DNA of 64,000 nt from Thermomicrobiales bacterium. Its GTDB lineage: Bacteria; Chloroflexota; Chloroflexia; Thermomicrobiales; UBA6265. Shown in pieces: positions 18,368 to 28,569 of the stretch. The notes under the pieces are model-generated. The model made no database searches. It was not told the origin of the DNA and saw only the letters and a program-made list of their open reading frames with translations. Position 1 is the stretch's first letter; each line of letters begins with the position of its first letter. The stretch covers positions 444,023 to 508,022 of the forward strand of contig JAHBVL010000002.1 in assembly GCA_019637585.1 (NCBI GenBank). Direction: 5' to 3'. A program made the translations under genes and the position numbers.

Positions 18368-20698
18368 TCAGGATCGCGGACCGCTGTCCATCATCATGCC
18401 CCGCTCCGCCAGGAGCTTCCGCAACGTCCTGGAAGCTCCATCAACAACCAGGGCCAGGGTTTGTGATCCGGCAAGCCGGGTCAGGCATGGTCCCGTTTCC
18501 GGATCGCTCAGAAGATCATTCAGCGTCTCTGGTTGATCGACCTGCAGAATCGTGGCATCGAAAAGGGCTCCGCTCCCCCAATCCTTGGTCCACCGGCGCA
18601 CAAAAGCCGCCGCCTCGGGTGGCAGAGGGCCACCATGCAGTTGCTCGAGAATTGCGAGAACGGCTTCGGCGCCCAATCCTGATTTCGCGCTCCGGCGCAA
18701 ACTGCTTTCCGTCATCCGGAGGGAGCTGGCGTCCGGGTCAACCAGTGGCGTGATGAGCCTGACGTCGTAGATGCTCGGTACTGACTGCAGAAATGTCAGC
18801 CGACCATCCCCGTCCACGTCGATCCGGCGGCGTGAACTCTCTTCAGCACCTTCGGTCAATGCCGGGAAACGGCCTGTGGAGATGAGCCGTTCGGAGAACT
18901 TGACGAGCGATTCCTCAGGCACCAGCGCGATCGTCGGCCCCAATCGCCCACCCAGGAGCGGAGTGAATTCTCTATCCGCATAGAGCGCATCCAGAGTCGC
19001 CTCGTCGGCGACCTGCAACAGGGGCGTTTTCGAGCGAACGGTGATCCTTTCGGTCTGGCTCCCCCACTCCTCCAACGTCCGCCGCACATTCTGCGGCAAG
19101 TCGACGTTGCTGACACTGGCAAGGAACGCAATGATCCCGGCAGTGTCGTATCCGGCCCGAAGGCCACGATTGAATGCCCGGCGCGTCAGCTCGTACTCGA
19201 CCGCCTGATCCGTACGGATTCGGTCCGCCATCTGGTCGAGGGCGAAAAGAACGTCATCGCCCGTCGGCTGGAAGGCGAATATCTGGAAGTTCGGTTGGAT
19301 GACAACGTTCGATTCGGCCGGAATATCTGGTAGCGGTTCGTCACGCAGCAGTCTCAGCCCGTCATTGGTCAGGCGAATCGCGAGCGCGCCGTTCTCCTGG
19401 CGCCCCAGATCGACGACGCCAAACGCCGGCAGAACGTCGATGGCGAGAACCCGGATGAATCCGGCCTCGACCCGCTCCCATCCTTGTCCTTCGTCCCGAA
19501 TCCCCTCGAATGTCCAGCCGGCCTCGTTGATGCCATTGTACGGATTCGGCAAGTCTGTCGCGTCGGAACTGCCATAGTAGCCACCATAGCCATAGTTGTA
19601 ACTTCCCATCTGTCTGGACAGGAGGAACTCGTACGACGCGGCGCCAACACGATCGATCAGATGGTCAACTGCCACCCACTCGCCCATCGGCAACGAAGCG
19701 ATCTCCTCCAGGACTCGGCGGCGCGCATCGACGGCAAAGTCTGGCGACACGCGAATCGACGCGCCGGGCGCCCGGATTGTCAAACCGGGAACCCGGAAAA
19801 CCTCGCACCAACGCTGGGTCGTGCGGTATGCGGCGAAGAGCATCGATCGGCGTACACCTGGAGGAAGACGCAGAAAGTCCCCGGCGCGAGGATCGGCCAG
19901 CAACTCACCGGCCGTGGGCGCCAGGAGCTTCACCTCTTGCGCCAGCGCCCTGAGAAGAGAGAGCCATCCGGTGTCATCCTCACCCCGGGCCTCAGAGACA
20001 TCCTCCTGTCGCGTCAATTCCTGATTGATGCGGAGCATGCTCCTCTTGTTGATCGAGCCTCGATTGGTGAGGACGATCTTCTCTCGCGCGGCGAGGCTCA
20101 CAAAGAGATAGAGATCGCGCAACAGCGTTGACGGGTCCGAGGACCCGACATCGACAACGTTCCCCACCGTCTCGATCGTCAATTCGACGGGTGGCAGATG
20201 CTTCAGAATCTGCGGCGGTATGAAGAGAAGTTGGCCCGGGCTGAAGATCTCGACCGTGCCTCGACTCGACCGTGCCGGTCGCGATGTGAAGACCAGTCCG
20301 GCCATGCCCAGCCAGGCCACAACGTCCTCGAACTTCCGCGATTTGGGGTTCCGCGTTGAACCCCTGGCTGGCTGCGCGTAGGAGTAGTAGCCGCCGTGCA
20401 CCGGTTTGGGCCGAGGATCAATCGCGCCGGCCCGTTCGAGCTTCCGGCGAATCACACCCGACGAGGCCGATCCGCCGGCCTGGATCAGACAGTCGAGGAG
20501 AGCCTGGGCTGGATCGGAGAGCTCATTCAGCGTATTGGTGATAAGACGAGGGTCGACGATCACCGGAGCAAGAGCCGCCACCATTCTGGCCTTCGTCTTC
20601 TCGGTGATCGGCAATGAGTGAAATCGGATCATCTGGGTGAGCGACGGGTTGTCGTAGGTGGTGAGGATATCCTTCACAGACCGGGGCATCGACATCAC
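18368..20698 (-). CDS. Helicase-associated domain protein A (Helicase_C_3-like)
   Basis: 776 residues with no Walker motifs. The middle-to-C-terminal part (about 460-560) matches the helicase-associated XPB/Ssl2-like domain: [40 protein letters not shown] and [13 protein letters not shown]. The N-terminal half is rich in winged-helix-like segments ([26 protein letters not shown]). It contains an odd Tyr/Gly-rich patch near residue 365 ([11 protein letters not shown]). It overlaps the next upstream gene by four bases and is third in an operon with XPB. Relatives occur next to XPB in actinobacteria and are proposed to assist DNA repair. Function inferred from context only. Confidence 0.75.
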   Translation of the reverse strand: MMSMPRSVKDILTTYDNPSLTQMIRFHSLPITEKTKARMVAALAPVIVDPRLITNTLNELSDPAQALLDCLIQAGGSASSGVIRRKLERAGAIDPRPKPVHGGYYSYAQPARGSTRNPKSRKFEDVVAWLGMAGLVFTSRPARSSRGTVEIFSPGQLLFIPPQILKHLPPVELTIETVGNVVDVGSSDPSTLLRDLYLFVSLAAREKIVLTNRGSINKRSMLRINQELTRQEDVSEARGEDDTGWLSLLRALAQEVKLLAPTAGELLADPRAGDFLRLPPGVRRSMLFAAYRTTQRWCEVFRVPGLTIRAPGASIRVSPDFAVDARRRVLEEIASLPMGEWVAVDHLIDRVGAASYEFLLSRQMGSYNYGYGGYYGSSDATDLPNPYNGINEAGWTFEGIRDEGQGWERVEAGFIRVLAIDVLPAFGVVDLGRQENGALAIRLTNDGLRLLRDEPLPDIPAESNVVIQPNFQIFAFQPTGDDVLFALDQMADRIRTDQAVEYELTRRAFNRGLRAGYDTAGIIAFLASVSNVDLPQNVRRTLEEWGSQTERITVRSKTPLLQVADEATLDALYADREFTPLLGGRLGPTIALVPEESLVKFSERLISTGRFPALTEGAEESSRRRIDVDGDGRLTFLQSVPSIYDVRLITPLVDPDASSLRMTESSLRRSAKSGLGAEAVLAILEQLHGGPLPPEAAAFVRRWTKDWGSGALFDATILQVDQPETLNDLLSDPETGPCLTRLAGSQTLALVVDGASRTLRKLLAERGMMMDSGPRS

Positions 20699-22899
20699 TC
20701 CGGGTCGATGACGCGGGGCGCGTGGCCCCGCTCGGTGAGCATGGTCACCACATCCGCGACGTGGACCGGGTCGAGGGCCAGGAGCCGGGGCGAGAACGCG
20801 TGTACGACACCCTCCGCAAGTCGTGTCGCCGCCAGCAATTCGGGCCCGATCACATCGTCGGCGAGCTCAATGAGCGCCAACTCGTCATAGAGCCGCACAC
20901 CACCGTACCCTTCCCAATAGCGCTGGATGGCATGCGTCACCGGTTGGGACGGCGCTTGGCCCGTCAAATCGGCAATGAGATCAATGATCTGCGAACCGGT
21001 CATTCCGGTGTCGATCGCACCGTGGAGCGCCTTTGGCGTCATCTGATACCGCAATCCGTCGGGAGACGCGCCAACCAGCTCGGCGATCCTGGTCACCTGG
21101 CTATGCAGCGTCATATCGGTCGTTCCGGAAGGAATCAGAATCGTCAGATCGTCCTCAACCGCGATGCGCCCACTCCCTCGATGCACGCGATCAGCGATCT
21201 CACGACCCGAGAGGATTCCTGCCGGAGGAAGCGCCCTGACTTGTGTCGCTCCATCCTCTCCCTCAGCCAGGTCGATCAACCCCAACCATCGCAGCGGACC
21301 CTGCATAGTCGCCGTCACGATCTCTTCGAAGATCAAACGCCAGTCGTTTTCATCAGTCACGGAGAGTCGCCGCGAACGACCATTGGCGCCGACGTGGCTG
21401 ATCTCGAGGTTGCGCTGCGCGGCCAGGCGCATGAGAAGCTGATCGTATCCCGGAAAGGCAGCATACGAGAGTTGCCAAACGATGCGGGTCATCGCGTCGC
21501 AATTCTGCCAGCGATACGGCTCCAGTCTGCTGATCAGTTTCGCCACCAACCGTGCAATCGGATGCACGCCGAGATCGAAGGGATAGCTCCATGCCCGATC
21601 GTCCCGCTTCCACGCAATCCGCAGCTGCGTCCCCAACTCCGGTAGGTATCCAATCTCGATCTCGCCGGCGTTCATCAGCCAGGCATCGATGAGACGAGAC
21701 GCGCGGTCGCCAGGTGCGAGCTCGAGAAATCTCCGCAGATGCTCACTGCGAAGAAATGTCTCCGGCCCCACTCGCAGGATGTTGAGGCGCGACATCAACC
21801 GAGCAGCGAAATGAACATGGGCGCGGGAGGCTTGGGTTATCTCCTCCAGAGCGGCAAGGGATGCCTCCGCAAGGATTGGTTGGGCAACGATCCGGAAGGT
21901 TTGGTCGCTGACTTCCTCGCCCAGGGAGAGCCCAGTGGGTAGGGCGGGCGGGCGATCGCGCGGCATGACCTCGGCTTGTTCGATATCACCAGAGAGGACC
22001 GAGAGTGCAATGACCTGGAACAGCTCAACAATGCCCAGCGCCCCCGATTCCCGCCTTTCGGGAAGGACATCCCGACCGGAGATGGGCGCCCACAGATAAT
22101 CAATGGCTGGCAATCTGGCCGAGACTGCGAGCGGTACGACGTAGCCCGGCCAGCTTTCATCGTACGCGTGGTCAACAAGCGCGAGTCCTGCGCCGACCAC
22201 CCCGTCGATCGCAATCCTGTCAGGTCCTCCCATTGCCTCGTATGCCTGGACGACAGATGCTCGTTCCGCCACGTGCTGAAAGCCCGTGAGGTCGATGGCA
22301 TCGGCTGTCAGCCGTTCTGCCGCGGACATTTCGGCGATGGCCGAATCGAGTCGTGCCTCATCGGCGAACACGGCAACGACGCTGGACAGCACATCCGACT
22401 TCTTCGAACCGGAAGCGCGAAATCCGAAACGCCGCGCGAGGGCCCTGAGCTCATCGGTCGTAGAGCCGGAGAGAAATTCAGCGATTTCGGCCATCAGAAG
22501 GGCCGGACGGTCCGCGCCCCATCCACGATCGGCGTTCCTTGCTGGTTGTGGGAAGTCGTCTGCAAGCAGGTAATCCGCGTTCCCCTGGGCAAAGAAGACC
22601 GACGGAGACCGGAGCCAGTGCAGCAGCAATGCCCCAACATGGCAACAATACCCCGTGCCATGCCGGGTGCAGTTGGGGCTCATCTTCCGGGCCCGGGCGG
22701 TGATCGAGACCTTGTCGGCTCTTCTCCAAACACCTCGTACGGTGCCGGTCAACGCGTCTGTCTGCAAAGTGGCCAGGAGCACGTGACCGCCGCGCTCCAT
22801 GGCATCGGCTCGGGCAAAGGTGGCTGGACCGCAGAGTCTGCGCAGCACATCCTCGTCGATATCTACCGGAAAGTAGTCGGCCAGTTGGACGTTGAGCAC
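20695..22899 (-). CDS. SWIM-like zinc finger plus helicase-associated domain protein B
   Basis: 734 residues from a GTG. Near residues 76-88 lies a degenerate SWIM zinc finger (C77, then C85-C86-H87) followed by the typical GALLLHWL helix. A SAP-like segment (ELRALARRFGF..GSKKSDVL) occurs around residue 150. The last 180 residues carry a second helicase-associated domain (LTILIPSGTTDMTLHSQV ... IIDLIADLTGQAPSQPVTHAI). No ATPase motif is seen. It sits five bases downstream of the XPB gene and overlaps protein A by four bases. A DNA-binding partner of the XPB helicase is the likely role. SWIM domains occur in several DNA-repair and recombination proteins. Confidence 0.75.
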   Translation of the reverse strand: MLNVQLADYFPVDIDEDVLRRLCGPATFARADAMERGGHVLLATLQTDALTGTVRGVWRRADKVSITARARKMSPNCTRHGTGYCCHVGALLLHWLRSPSVFFAQGNADYLLADDFPQPARNADRGWGADRPALLMAEIAEFLSGSTTDELRALARRFGFRASGSKKSDVLSSVVAVFADEARLDSAIAEMSAAERLTADAIDLTGFQHVAERASVVQAYEAMGGPDRIAIDGVVGAGLALVDHAYDESWPGYVVPLAVSARLPAIDYLWAPISGRDVLPERRESGALGIVELFQVIALSVLSGDIEQAEVMPRDRPPALPTGLSLGEEVSDQTFRIVAQPILAEASLAALEEITQASRAHVHFAARLMSRLNILRVGPETFLRSEHLRRFLELAPGDRASRLIDAWLMNAGEIEIGYLPELGTQLRIAWKRDDRAWSYPFDLGVHPIARLVAKLISRLEPYRWQNCDAMTRIVWQLSYAAFPGYDQLLMRLAAQRNLEISHVGANGRSRRLSVTDENDWRLIFEEIVTATMQGPLRWLGLIDLAEGEDGATQVRALPPAGILSGREIADRVHRGSGRIAVEDDLTILIPSGTTDMTLHSQVTRIAELVGASPDGLRYQMTPKALHGAIDTGMTGSQIIDLIADLTGQAPSQPVTHAIQRYWEGYGGVRLYDELALIELADDVIGPELLAATRLAEGVVHAFSPRLLALDPVHVADVVTMLTERGHAPRVIDPE

Positions 22900-22904
22900 G
22901 CTGG

Positions 22905-24644
22905 CTATCCTGTCCGAATCGCAGATACGGACACGCCATTGGCGGGACCATTCGGCGTGGCGGCGTTCTCGAGTTCGTCCTCATAGAGAATCTCGTATCG
23001 ATAGCCTTGTTCGGTCAGGAATTTCTGGCGATTCGCGGCGAATTCCTGATCACGCGTTTCTCTGGTAACGAGCGAGTAGAAATGCGCCAGCTGCCCATCG
23101 CCCTTTGGCCGCAGGATACGTCCCAGTCGCTGTGCTTCTTCCTGGCGCGAACCGAACGTCCCCGAAATCTGAATGGCAACGCTGGCATCGGGCAGATCGA
23201 TCGAGAAATTCGCGACCTTCGATACGACCAGGAGGGACTGCTCCCCACGGCGGAAAGCGTCGAACAGCATCTCGCGCTCGCGTGTTGACGTCTTGCCGGT
23301 GATCAGCGGCGCGCCGTAACGGTCTGCGACCTTCTGCAATTGATCGAGATACATGCCGATGATCAACACCAACTCGCCCTTGTGCCGCGCGACGAGCTGA
23401 TCGAGCAGATCGAACTTCCGCGGGTTTTCCGCCGAGATCCGGTACTTCTCACGTTCCTCGGCCACCGCGTATTCGAGACGCAGCTGGTCGGGGAGTTTGA
23501 CGCGGATCTCGTGACACTCCGCCGTGGCGATCCATCCCTGCCGTTCAAGATCCTTCCATGGCACATCGAATCGCTTGGGACCAATGAGCGAAAAGACATC
23601 GGTTTCCCGTTCATCCTCCCGGATCAGGGTGGCGGTAAGTCCCAGGCGGCGACGCGCCTGGATTTCCGCGGTGATGCGGAAAACCGGCGCGGGAAGGAGG
23701 TGCACCTCATCGTAGACGATCAGCCCCCAATCGGCCCGGTTGAAGAGATCGAAATGTGGGTACTCGTCACTCTTCCGGGGTCGATAGGTGAGCACCTGAT
23801 AGGTCGTCACGGTGATCGGCTTGATTTCCTTGACCTCACCGGTGTACTCGCCGATCGCCTCGGCAGGCACGGTCGTCTTATCAATGATCTCGCGTATCCA
23901 CTGGCGGGCGGCGACGATAGAGGGAGTCAGGATAAGTGTCTCACTCTGGATTTCGCTCAGAACCCCCAGACCGACGACCGTTTTCCCCGCTCCGCAAGGC
24001 ATGACAATGACGCCGCTGCCTCCCCGGCTGGAGCCGGCGGCGTGAAATATCTCCACGGCCTGCAGCTGGTACTCGCGGAGAATGAACTCGTCGCCACCAA
24101 GGGCAGTTTGCCGGAGTGCGACCTCAAGTGGAGCGCCCGGAGCATACCCGGCCAGATCCTCCGCCGGATACCCAAACTGGACCAGCGCCTGCTTGACATG
24201 CCCTCGCCGTGCGGCATCGACCACGAGACCACCGTTGATGTGCGGCGCGACGATATACGGCTTCAGATGGCGGTGGTGCTGGATCTCTTTGATCAACGCA
24301 GGGTCTTCGGAAACGAGCAGCAACTGCTCGTCCTCCCTGACTAGCTTGACGCGACCGTAACGGGAGATGTAGTCGATGATATCGGTTCGGACATTGCCGG
24401 GGAGGTCGTATCTGCCAAGCCTGTCCAGGGCATCAAGGATGAAGTCCGATCCATGTCCCGCCGATGCGGCATTCCAGAGCGAAAGGGGTGTGATCCGGTA
24501 GGTGTGGATATGCTCGGGACTCTTCTCCAGCTCGGCAAACCGGGCAAGCGCATCCCGGGCCTCGTCGTAACGAGGATTGCTGACTTCGACGAGAATCGAC
24601 TTGTCGCTCTGAACGATGAGCGGGTTCGCGGGATCGTAGCTCAT
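22905..24644 (-). CDS. XPB-type DNA repair helicase
   Basis: About 579 residues from the ATG at 24642-24644 (MSYDPANPLIVQSDKS); an upstream in-frame extension is not conserved-looking. The N-terminal damage-recognition-like region carries a helicase-associated block (LIVQSDKSILVEVSNPRYDEA). The superfamily 2 motor has Walker A VIVMPCGAGKTVVGLG, DEVH box GLIVYDEVHLL, motif III RRLGLTATLIRED, motif V FSIDLPDASVAIQ and motif VI EAQRLGRILRPKGD. Bacterial XPB unwinds 3'-5' and is linked to nucleotide excision repair. It leads the three-gene minus-strand operon. Confidence 0.92.
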   Translation of the reverse strand: MSYDPANPLIVQSDKSILVEVSNPRYDEARDALARFAELEKSPEHIHTYRITPLSLWNAASAGHGSDFILDALDRLGRYDLPGNVRTDIIDYISRYGRVKLVREDEQLLLVSEDPALIKEIQHHRHLKPYIVAPHINGGLVVDAARRGHVKQALVQFGYPAEDLAGYAPGAPLEVALRQTALGGDEFILREYQLQAVEIFHAAGSSRGGSGVIVMPCGAGKTVVGLGVLSEIQSETLILTPSIVAARQWIREIIDKTTVPAEAIGEYTGEVKEIKPITVTTYQVLTYRPRKSDEYPHFDLFNRADWGLIVYDEVHLLPAPVFRITAEIQARRRLGLTATLIREDERETDVFSLIGPKRFDVPWKDLERQGWIATAECHEIRVKLPDQLRLEYAVAEEREKYRISAENPRKFDLLDQLVARHKGELVLIIGMYLDQLQKVADRYGAPLITGKTSTREREMLFDAFRRGEQSLLVVSKVANFSIDLPDASVAIQISGTFGSRQEEAQRLGRILRPKGDGQLAHFYSLVTRETRDQEFAANRQKFLTEQGYRYEILYEDELENAATPNGPANGVSVSAIRTG

Positions 24645-24795
24645 AGTATGAAAGTGCAGCCATCTCGGATTGCGGGAGCCGGTGCCGCCACTCTGAGCCA
24701 ATCATGAACGGGTGATGAGCGAAACGTCAAATGCGTCGGAGATCCCGGTCCGGTTTGCACTATCAAAACAGCATCGTGAACTGAAATGGCACGAC

Positions 24796-24823
24796 AAAGG
24801 GGCGGCCATGTGGCCACCCCTTT
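24796..24823 (-). terminator. Terminator of the rpl operon after rplL
   Basis: AAAGGGG and GGCCA pair with TGGCC and CCCCTTT across one C-A mismatch; the loop is two bases. On the minus strand the stem ends in CCCCTTT and is followed by GTCGTGCC, so the T run is short. It lies 22 bases after the rplL stop. Confidence 0.7.
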
Positions 24824-24844
24824 GAATCTCGCTGTTGAGGATGA

Positions 24845-25228
24845 CTACTTGACGTCGGCCTTCGCGCCAGCCTCTTCGAGCTTGGCTTTGGCGGCCTGGG
24901 CCTCATCCTTGGAGACGGCTTCCTTGACGGCCTTCGGCGCGGCCTCGACGAGATCCTTGGCCTCCTTGAGACCGAGGCTGGTCAGCTCGCGGACGGCCTT
25001 GATGACCTGAATCTTGTTCGCCCCGGCATCGACGAGGACGACGTCGAACTCGGTCTGCTCTTCGGCAGCCGCCGCAGCATCGCCGCCACCACCGCCAGCG
25101 GCGGGTGCAACGCCAACCGCAACCGGCGCAGCAGCTGAAACACCCCAGCGCTCCTCGAGCGCCTTCACCAGCTCATTGATCTCGAGGACAGTCATGCCCT
25201 CAAGCTGCTCGATCAACTTCTCGCTCAT
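24845..25228 (-). CDS. rplL: Ribosomal protein bL12 (L7/L12)
   Basis: 127 residues. The N-terminal dimerisation helix region ([26 protein letters not shown] shape) leads into an Ala/Gly-rich hinge and the conserved C-terminal domain ([20 protein letters not shown] ... [13 protein letters not shown]). Forms the stalk that recruits translational GTPases. A good ribosome site (AGGGAG) precedes the ATG. Last gene of the operon, 45 bases after rplJ. Confidence 0.97.
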   Translation of the reverse strand: MSEKLIEQLEGMTVLEINELVKALEERWGVSAAAPVAVGVAPAAGGGGGDAAAAAEEQTEFDVVLVDAGANKIQVIKAVRELTSLGLKEAKDLVEAAPKAVKEAVSKDEAQAAKAKLEEAGAKADVK

Positions 25229-25273
25229 TGGATACTCCCTTGAATTTCAGAAAAACAAACAGACCATCGACTG

Positions 25274-25804
25274 CTAATCGGCGGCCACGCCACCGAGCTG
25301 CTCCGCACGCGCGTTGAGCACGTATGCAACCGACCGGCTCGGACCATTGAGCACCGAGACCAGATTGCGCTGCGGCGCCTTGAGCATTCCCAGCAACTGC
25401 GCCTGAAGCGTTTCCTTGCTCGCCAGCGATGCGATTCCTTCCACCTGTGTGGCGTTGATGAATCGCTTGTCGAGCACGCCCCCCTTGATCGTCAGGATGC
25501 GCGACGTTCGAACGAAATCATTCATCGCCTTGGCAAAACCAACGATATCGCCGTTGGCAAAGCCAATGGCCAGCGGACCTTCCAGTGCCGGCTCCAGCCC
25601 TTCGATCCCGGCCCGTTCAGCCGCGATGCGCGTCAGAGTGTTCTTCGCGATGCGAAACTCGCCGTCGAATGGGCGAAGCGACGCTCGCAATCCCTGCAGA
25701 TCGGTGACATTCAAACCACGATAGTCGGTCAGCACCACCAGATTCGCGTTGCCCAGCTGTTCTGTAAGCTCGTCGATTGTTTTCGCCTTTAATGCTGTCG
25801 GCAT
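25274..25804 (-). CDS. rplJ: Ribosomal protein uL10
   Basis: 176 residues with the normal L10 layout: an rRNA-binding domain (LTEQLGNANLVVLTDYRGLNV, RIAKNTLTRIA) and a C-terminal helix that binds the L12 dimers. The ATG is preceded by the purine-rich GGGAGGTGAGAGAGGA. The 236-base gap upstream holds a strong hairpin and is the place where an autogenous L10 site would be expected. Confidence 0.97.
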   Translation of the reverse strand: MPTALKAKTIDELTEQLGNANLVVLTDYRGLNVTDLQGLRASLRPFDGEFRIAKNTLTRIAAERAGIEGLEPALEGPLAIGFANGDIVGFAKAMNDFVRTSRILTIKGGVLDKRFINATQVEGIASLASKETLQAQLLGMLKAPQRNLVSVLNGPSRSVAYVLNARAEQLGGVAAD

Positions 25805-25875
25805 TCCTCTCTCACCTCCCTTCGATGCCTGTTACGAACGAATAGGTCGACACTTCTCACTCATTGCACGAAAAC

Positions 25876-25901
25876 GCCCTGGGTCGACATCGACCCAGGG
25901 C
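25876..25901 (-). terminator. Strong hairpin in the rplA-rplJ gap, terminator or attenuator
   Basis: GCCCTGGGTCGA (25876-25887) and TCGACCCAGGGC (25890-25901) form a perfect 12-bp stem with a two-base loop. On the minus strand it is followed by GTTTTCGTGC. It sits 72 bases before the rplJ start, in the leader that in many bacteria controls L10-L12 dosage. Confidence 0.7.
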
Positions 25902-26015
25902 ATGCGCCAGACGTGCACCGTCTGTTCTTCTCGCAGAACTGGGCCTCGGTCGGACATTAAGCGCTCTGTCGAACGCACCGGCTGTCTTCGGCCTCGAATG
26001 ATTCGATTGTGGTTC

Positions 26016-26033
26016 CCGGTCACGCGTGACCGG
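26016..26033. repeat. 18-bp perfect palindrome just after rplA
   Basis: CCGGTCACGCGTGACCGG lies eight bases past the rplA stop codon. As RNA it could form a stem only with a few central bases unpaired; as DNA it could bind a dimeric protein. No T run follows. Confidence 0.5.
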
Positions 26034-26040
26034 ATGGCAA

Positions 26041-26766
26041 CTAGCTCGCCGCCTCCGACGCCGACGCCAGAGCTTCGGCAACATTGACGCGGATGCCGGG
26101 GGCCATCGTACTCGTGATGGCCAGATTCTTCAAATAGATGCCCTTGACGCCGCTCGGTTTGGCCCGGTTGAGCGCATCGACAAAGGTCAGGAAATTCTCG
26201 AGAATCTGCTCAGCGGAAAAGCTCTTCCGACCGATGACGGTATGGACGATGCCCAGGCGATCGTTGCGGAATTCGACGCGACCACCTTTGAGATCCTTGA
26301 TCACTCCCGGCAGGTCCTCGACATTCCGCACAACCGTGCCAGACCGAGGGTTGGGCATGAGACCGCGGCGTCCGAGCACACGTCCCAAACCGCCGACCTT
26401 GCCCATCATCTCGGCGGTGGCGATAGCGGCGTCGAAATCGACCCAGCCGTCGTTGATCTGCTTGATCAGGTCATCCGAGCCGACGAAATCCGCGCCGGCT
26501 TCCCGGGCGGCGCGCTCCGCTTCGCCCTCGGCGAACACGAGCACACGAACCGACTTGCCGGTGCCATGCGGCAGCGCCACGGTGGTCCGCACCGCCTGAT
26601 CGGCCTGGCGAGGGTCAATACCCAGTCTCGCATGCACTTCGATGGCTTCATCGAAGTTGGCGTACATGACTTCCTTGAGGAGATTGACGGCGTCACTGGG
26701 GGAATAGAGCGTATCCCGGTCGACTCTGGCTCGAGAGGCAGCCTGTTTCTTCGGCATCTTCGCCAT
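26041..26766 (-). CDS. rplA: Ribosomal protein uL1
   Basis: 241 residues. Shows the L1 signature RRGLMPNPRSGTVV, the opening YSPSDAVNLLKE and ATAEMMGKVGGLGRVLG. A short lysine/arginine-rich N-terminus and an Ala-rich tail are family-typical. Binds 23S rRNA at the L1 stalk and in many bacteria represses its own mRNA. It lies 57 bases downstream of rplK. Confidence 0.97.
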   Translation of the reverse strand: MAKMPKKQAASRARVDRDTLYSPSDAVNLLKEVMYANFDEAIEVHARLGIDPRQADQAVRTTVALPHGTGKSVRVLVFAEGEAERAAREAGADFVGSDDLIKQINDGWVDFDAAIATAEMMGKVGGLGRVLGRRGLMPNPRSGTVVRNVEDLPGVIKDLKGGRVEFRNDRLGIVHTVIGRKSFSAEQILENFLTFVDALNRAKPSGVKGIYLKNLAITSTMAPGIRVNVAEALASASEAAS

Positions 26767-26823
26767 GTGTGAACTCCCTGTGGTGCGAACGGGGACTGGA
26801 ATCCCCTCCCACGACTACGTCGC

Positions 26824-27249
26824 CTAGCTGGCGATCTCGATTCCCATCGAACGAGCGGTGCCTTCGATCTGGCGCATGGCGCCTTCGACATCGATCGCGT
26901 TCAGGTCCTTCATTTTCAGCTCGGCGATCTCCCGCACCTGATCGGTCGTGACCTTGCCGACCTTGACCGCGGGAGCCCTGTCCGAGCCCTTGTCGATGCC
27001 AGCGGCACGCCGGAGCAGGTCCGAGGCGGGAGGCGTCTTGGTGACAAAGGTGAACGAGCGATCCTCATAGACGGTGATCACGACCGGGATGGTCTGACCC
27101 GCCTGCGCAGCGGTGCGCTCGTTGTACTCCTTGACGAAGTTCATAATGGCCACGCCATGCTGACCGAGGGCGGGACCCACCGGAGGCGCTGGCGTTGCTT
27201 TGCCTGCTTCGATCTGCAGCTTGATGTACGCACGAACTCTCTTAGCCAA
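26824..27249 (-). CDS. rplK: Ribosomal protein uL11
   Basis: 141 residues with [20 protein letters not shown] at the N-terminal domain and the C-terminal rRNA-binding part ending [12 protein letters not shown]. The start codon is TTG at 27247-27249, preceded by GGGAGGATAGAGTCG, so the ribosome site fixes it. Located in the GTPase-associated centre of the ribosome. Confidence 0.97.
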   Translation of the reverse strand: MAKRVRAYIKLQIEAGKATPAPPVGPALGQHGVAIMNFVKEYNERTAAQAGQTIPVVITVYEDRSFTFVTKTPPASDLLRRAAGIDKGSDRAPAVKVGKVTTDQVREIAELKMKDLNAIDVEGAMRQIEGTARSMGIEIAS

Positions 27250-27302
27250 CGACTCTATCCTCCCAAGAAGCGACGGTTCGACAGCTCGTCGCCATCTCCA
27301 CG

Positions 27303-27920
27303 CTACGCTTCGCGCTCTGCCTGTAGAAAATCGAGTTCCACCGGTGTCTCGCGTCCAAAGAAGGAAACGAGCACGCGAATTTTGCCTTTTTCCTGATTGA
27401 TTTCGTCGATTTCGCCCCGGAAGTCCGCAAACGGTCCCTCGACGATCCGCACCGTGTCGCCCAGCTGGAAGGAGATCTTGACCTTCGGAGCCTCGGCCGT
27501 CATGCCCGTCATGATCGACTGCACTTCGGCTTCGGAGAGCGCCACTGGTTCATTGTTGATCCCGACGAATCCAGTCACGCTTGGCGTATTGCGCAGCGTG
27601 TACCAGGTTTCATCATCACGAATCATGCGGACGAGCACATAGCCCGGAAAGACTTTGCGCTGCACCGTATGTCGCTGGCTGTTGCGAATCTCGATTTCGT
27701 CCTGGGTGGGTACAACGACCTCGAAGACGCGATCGTGCAGGTCGAGTGCGTCGACCCGGCTCTCGATCGTCTTCTTCACCTTGTTCTCGTACCCGGAATA
27801 GGTATGGAGGACGAACCACTCACCTTTTTCGGTCTGCGTCGTCTCGCCTGTCTCTTCGGCTCGCTTCAGGGCGAGTTTTTCCCTCAGGGAAAGGCGGCTC
27901 TTCGTTGCTGTTTCACTCAT
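27303..27920 (-). CDS. nusG: Transcription termination/antitermination factor NusG
   Basis: 205 residues. A charged N-terminal extension of about 30 residues precedes the NGN domain ([16 protein letters not shown] ... [10 protein letters not shown]). The C-terminal KOW domain is [21 protein letters not shown]. It links RNA polymerase with Rho or with the ribosome and affects pausing. Order secE-nusG-rplK is the usual one. Confidence 0.97.
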   Translation of the reverse strand: MSETATKSRLSLREKLALKRAEETGETTQTEKGEWFVLHTYSGYENKVKKTIESRVDALDLHDRVFEVVVPTQDEIEIRNSQRHTVQRKVFPGYVLVRMIRDDETWYTLRNTPSVTGFVGINNEPVALSEAEVQSIMTGMTAEAPKVKISFQLGDTVRIVEGPFADFRGEIDEINQEKGKIRVLVSFFGRETPVELDFLQAEREA

Positions 27921-27956
27921 ACCAATGCAACCCTTAATGCAACCGGAACTGCTGCC

Positions 27957-28340
27957 CTAGAAGATCTCGAAGAGCCTGAGCAGAAGGTAGTCGATACCAC
28001 CGAGCAACAGACCGAGCACCACCGACATGGCGATCACGAGCGCCGTCAGGTTTCTCGTCGTCTCGGAGTCCGGCCAGGTGACCTTCTTGATCTCGGAAAC
28101 CGTATTCTGGAATGCCTTGCGCAGGCTCTCCCAGCGGGTCCGAAACCTGCTGACCTGTTGGGTCTGCTGGCTGGTCGTCTGCTTTGCCGCCGAGGTTTTG
28201 CTACTGGCAACCGCCTGCTTTTTCGGCTCTGCAACCTGCGCAGCCGGTTCGACAGCCGCAGTTGCCGCTGCATCGCCTGCAGGGGCTGTCTGCGTACCGC
28301 GTCTCCGCTGTTTTGTTGCTGATCTCCGCTGAGCAGCCAT
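27957..28340 (-). CDS. secE: Preprotein translocase subunit SecE
   Basis: 127 residues. The conserved SecE part is the last 60 residues (EIKKVTWPDSETTRNL) with one membrane helix (ALVIAMSVVLGLLLGGIDYLLL). The first 65 residues are a Gln/Ala/Thr/Lys-rich extension without predicted structure, unusual in length for a single-helix SecE. Forms the SecYEG channel. Confidence 0.95.
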   Translation of the reverse strand: MAAQRRSATKQRRRGTQTAPAGDAAATAAVEPAAQVAEPKKQAVASSKTSAAKQTTSQQTQQVSRFRTRWESLRKAFQNTVSEIKKVTWPDSETTRNLTALVIAMSVVLGLLLGGIDYLLLRLFEIF

Positions 28341-28417
28341 ACATCGTACTCGCTTTGATATCTGATCCGATCGTCAGATCAGCTGTGTGGTTTGCCTGGT
28401 GCTTCCGGCACACCAAC

Positions 28418-28444
28418 GGGGCGGTCTTTGTAAGACGCCGCCCC
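28418..28444 (-). terminator. Hairpin between tRNA-Trp and secE
   Basis: GGGGCGG (28418-28424) pairs with CCGCCCC (28438-28444), with an inner TCTT/AAGA helix and a small bulge. No T run follows on the minus strand, so it may be a processing or pause structure between the tRNA and the secE message. Confidence 0.35.
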
Positions 28445-28468
28445 TTCCGGTGCGCTTTCGCTGTCTGG

Positions 28469-28541
<73 letters not shown>

Positions 28542-28569
28542 AAGAGCTTCCCCTCTCGGGAAAGCGCCC

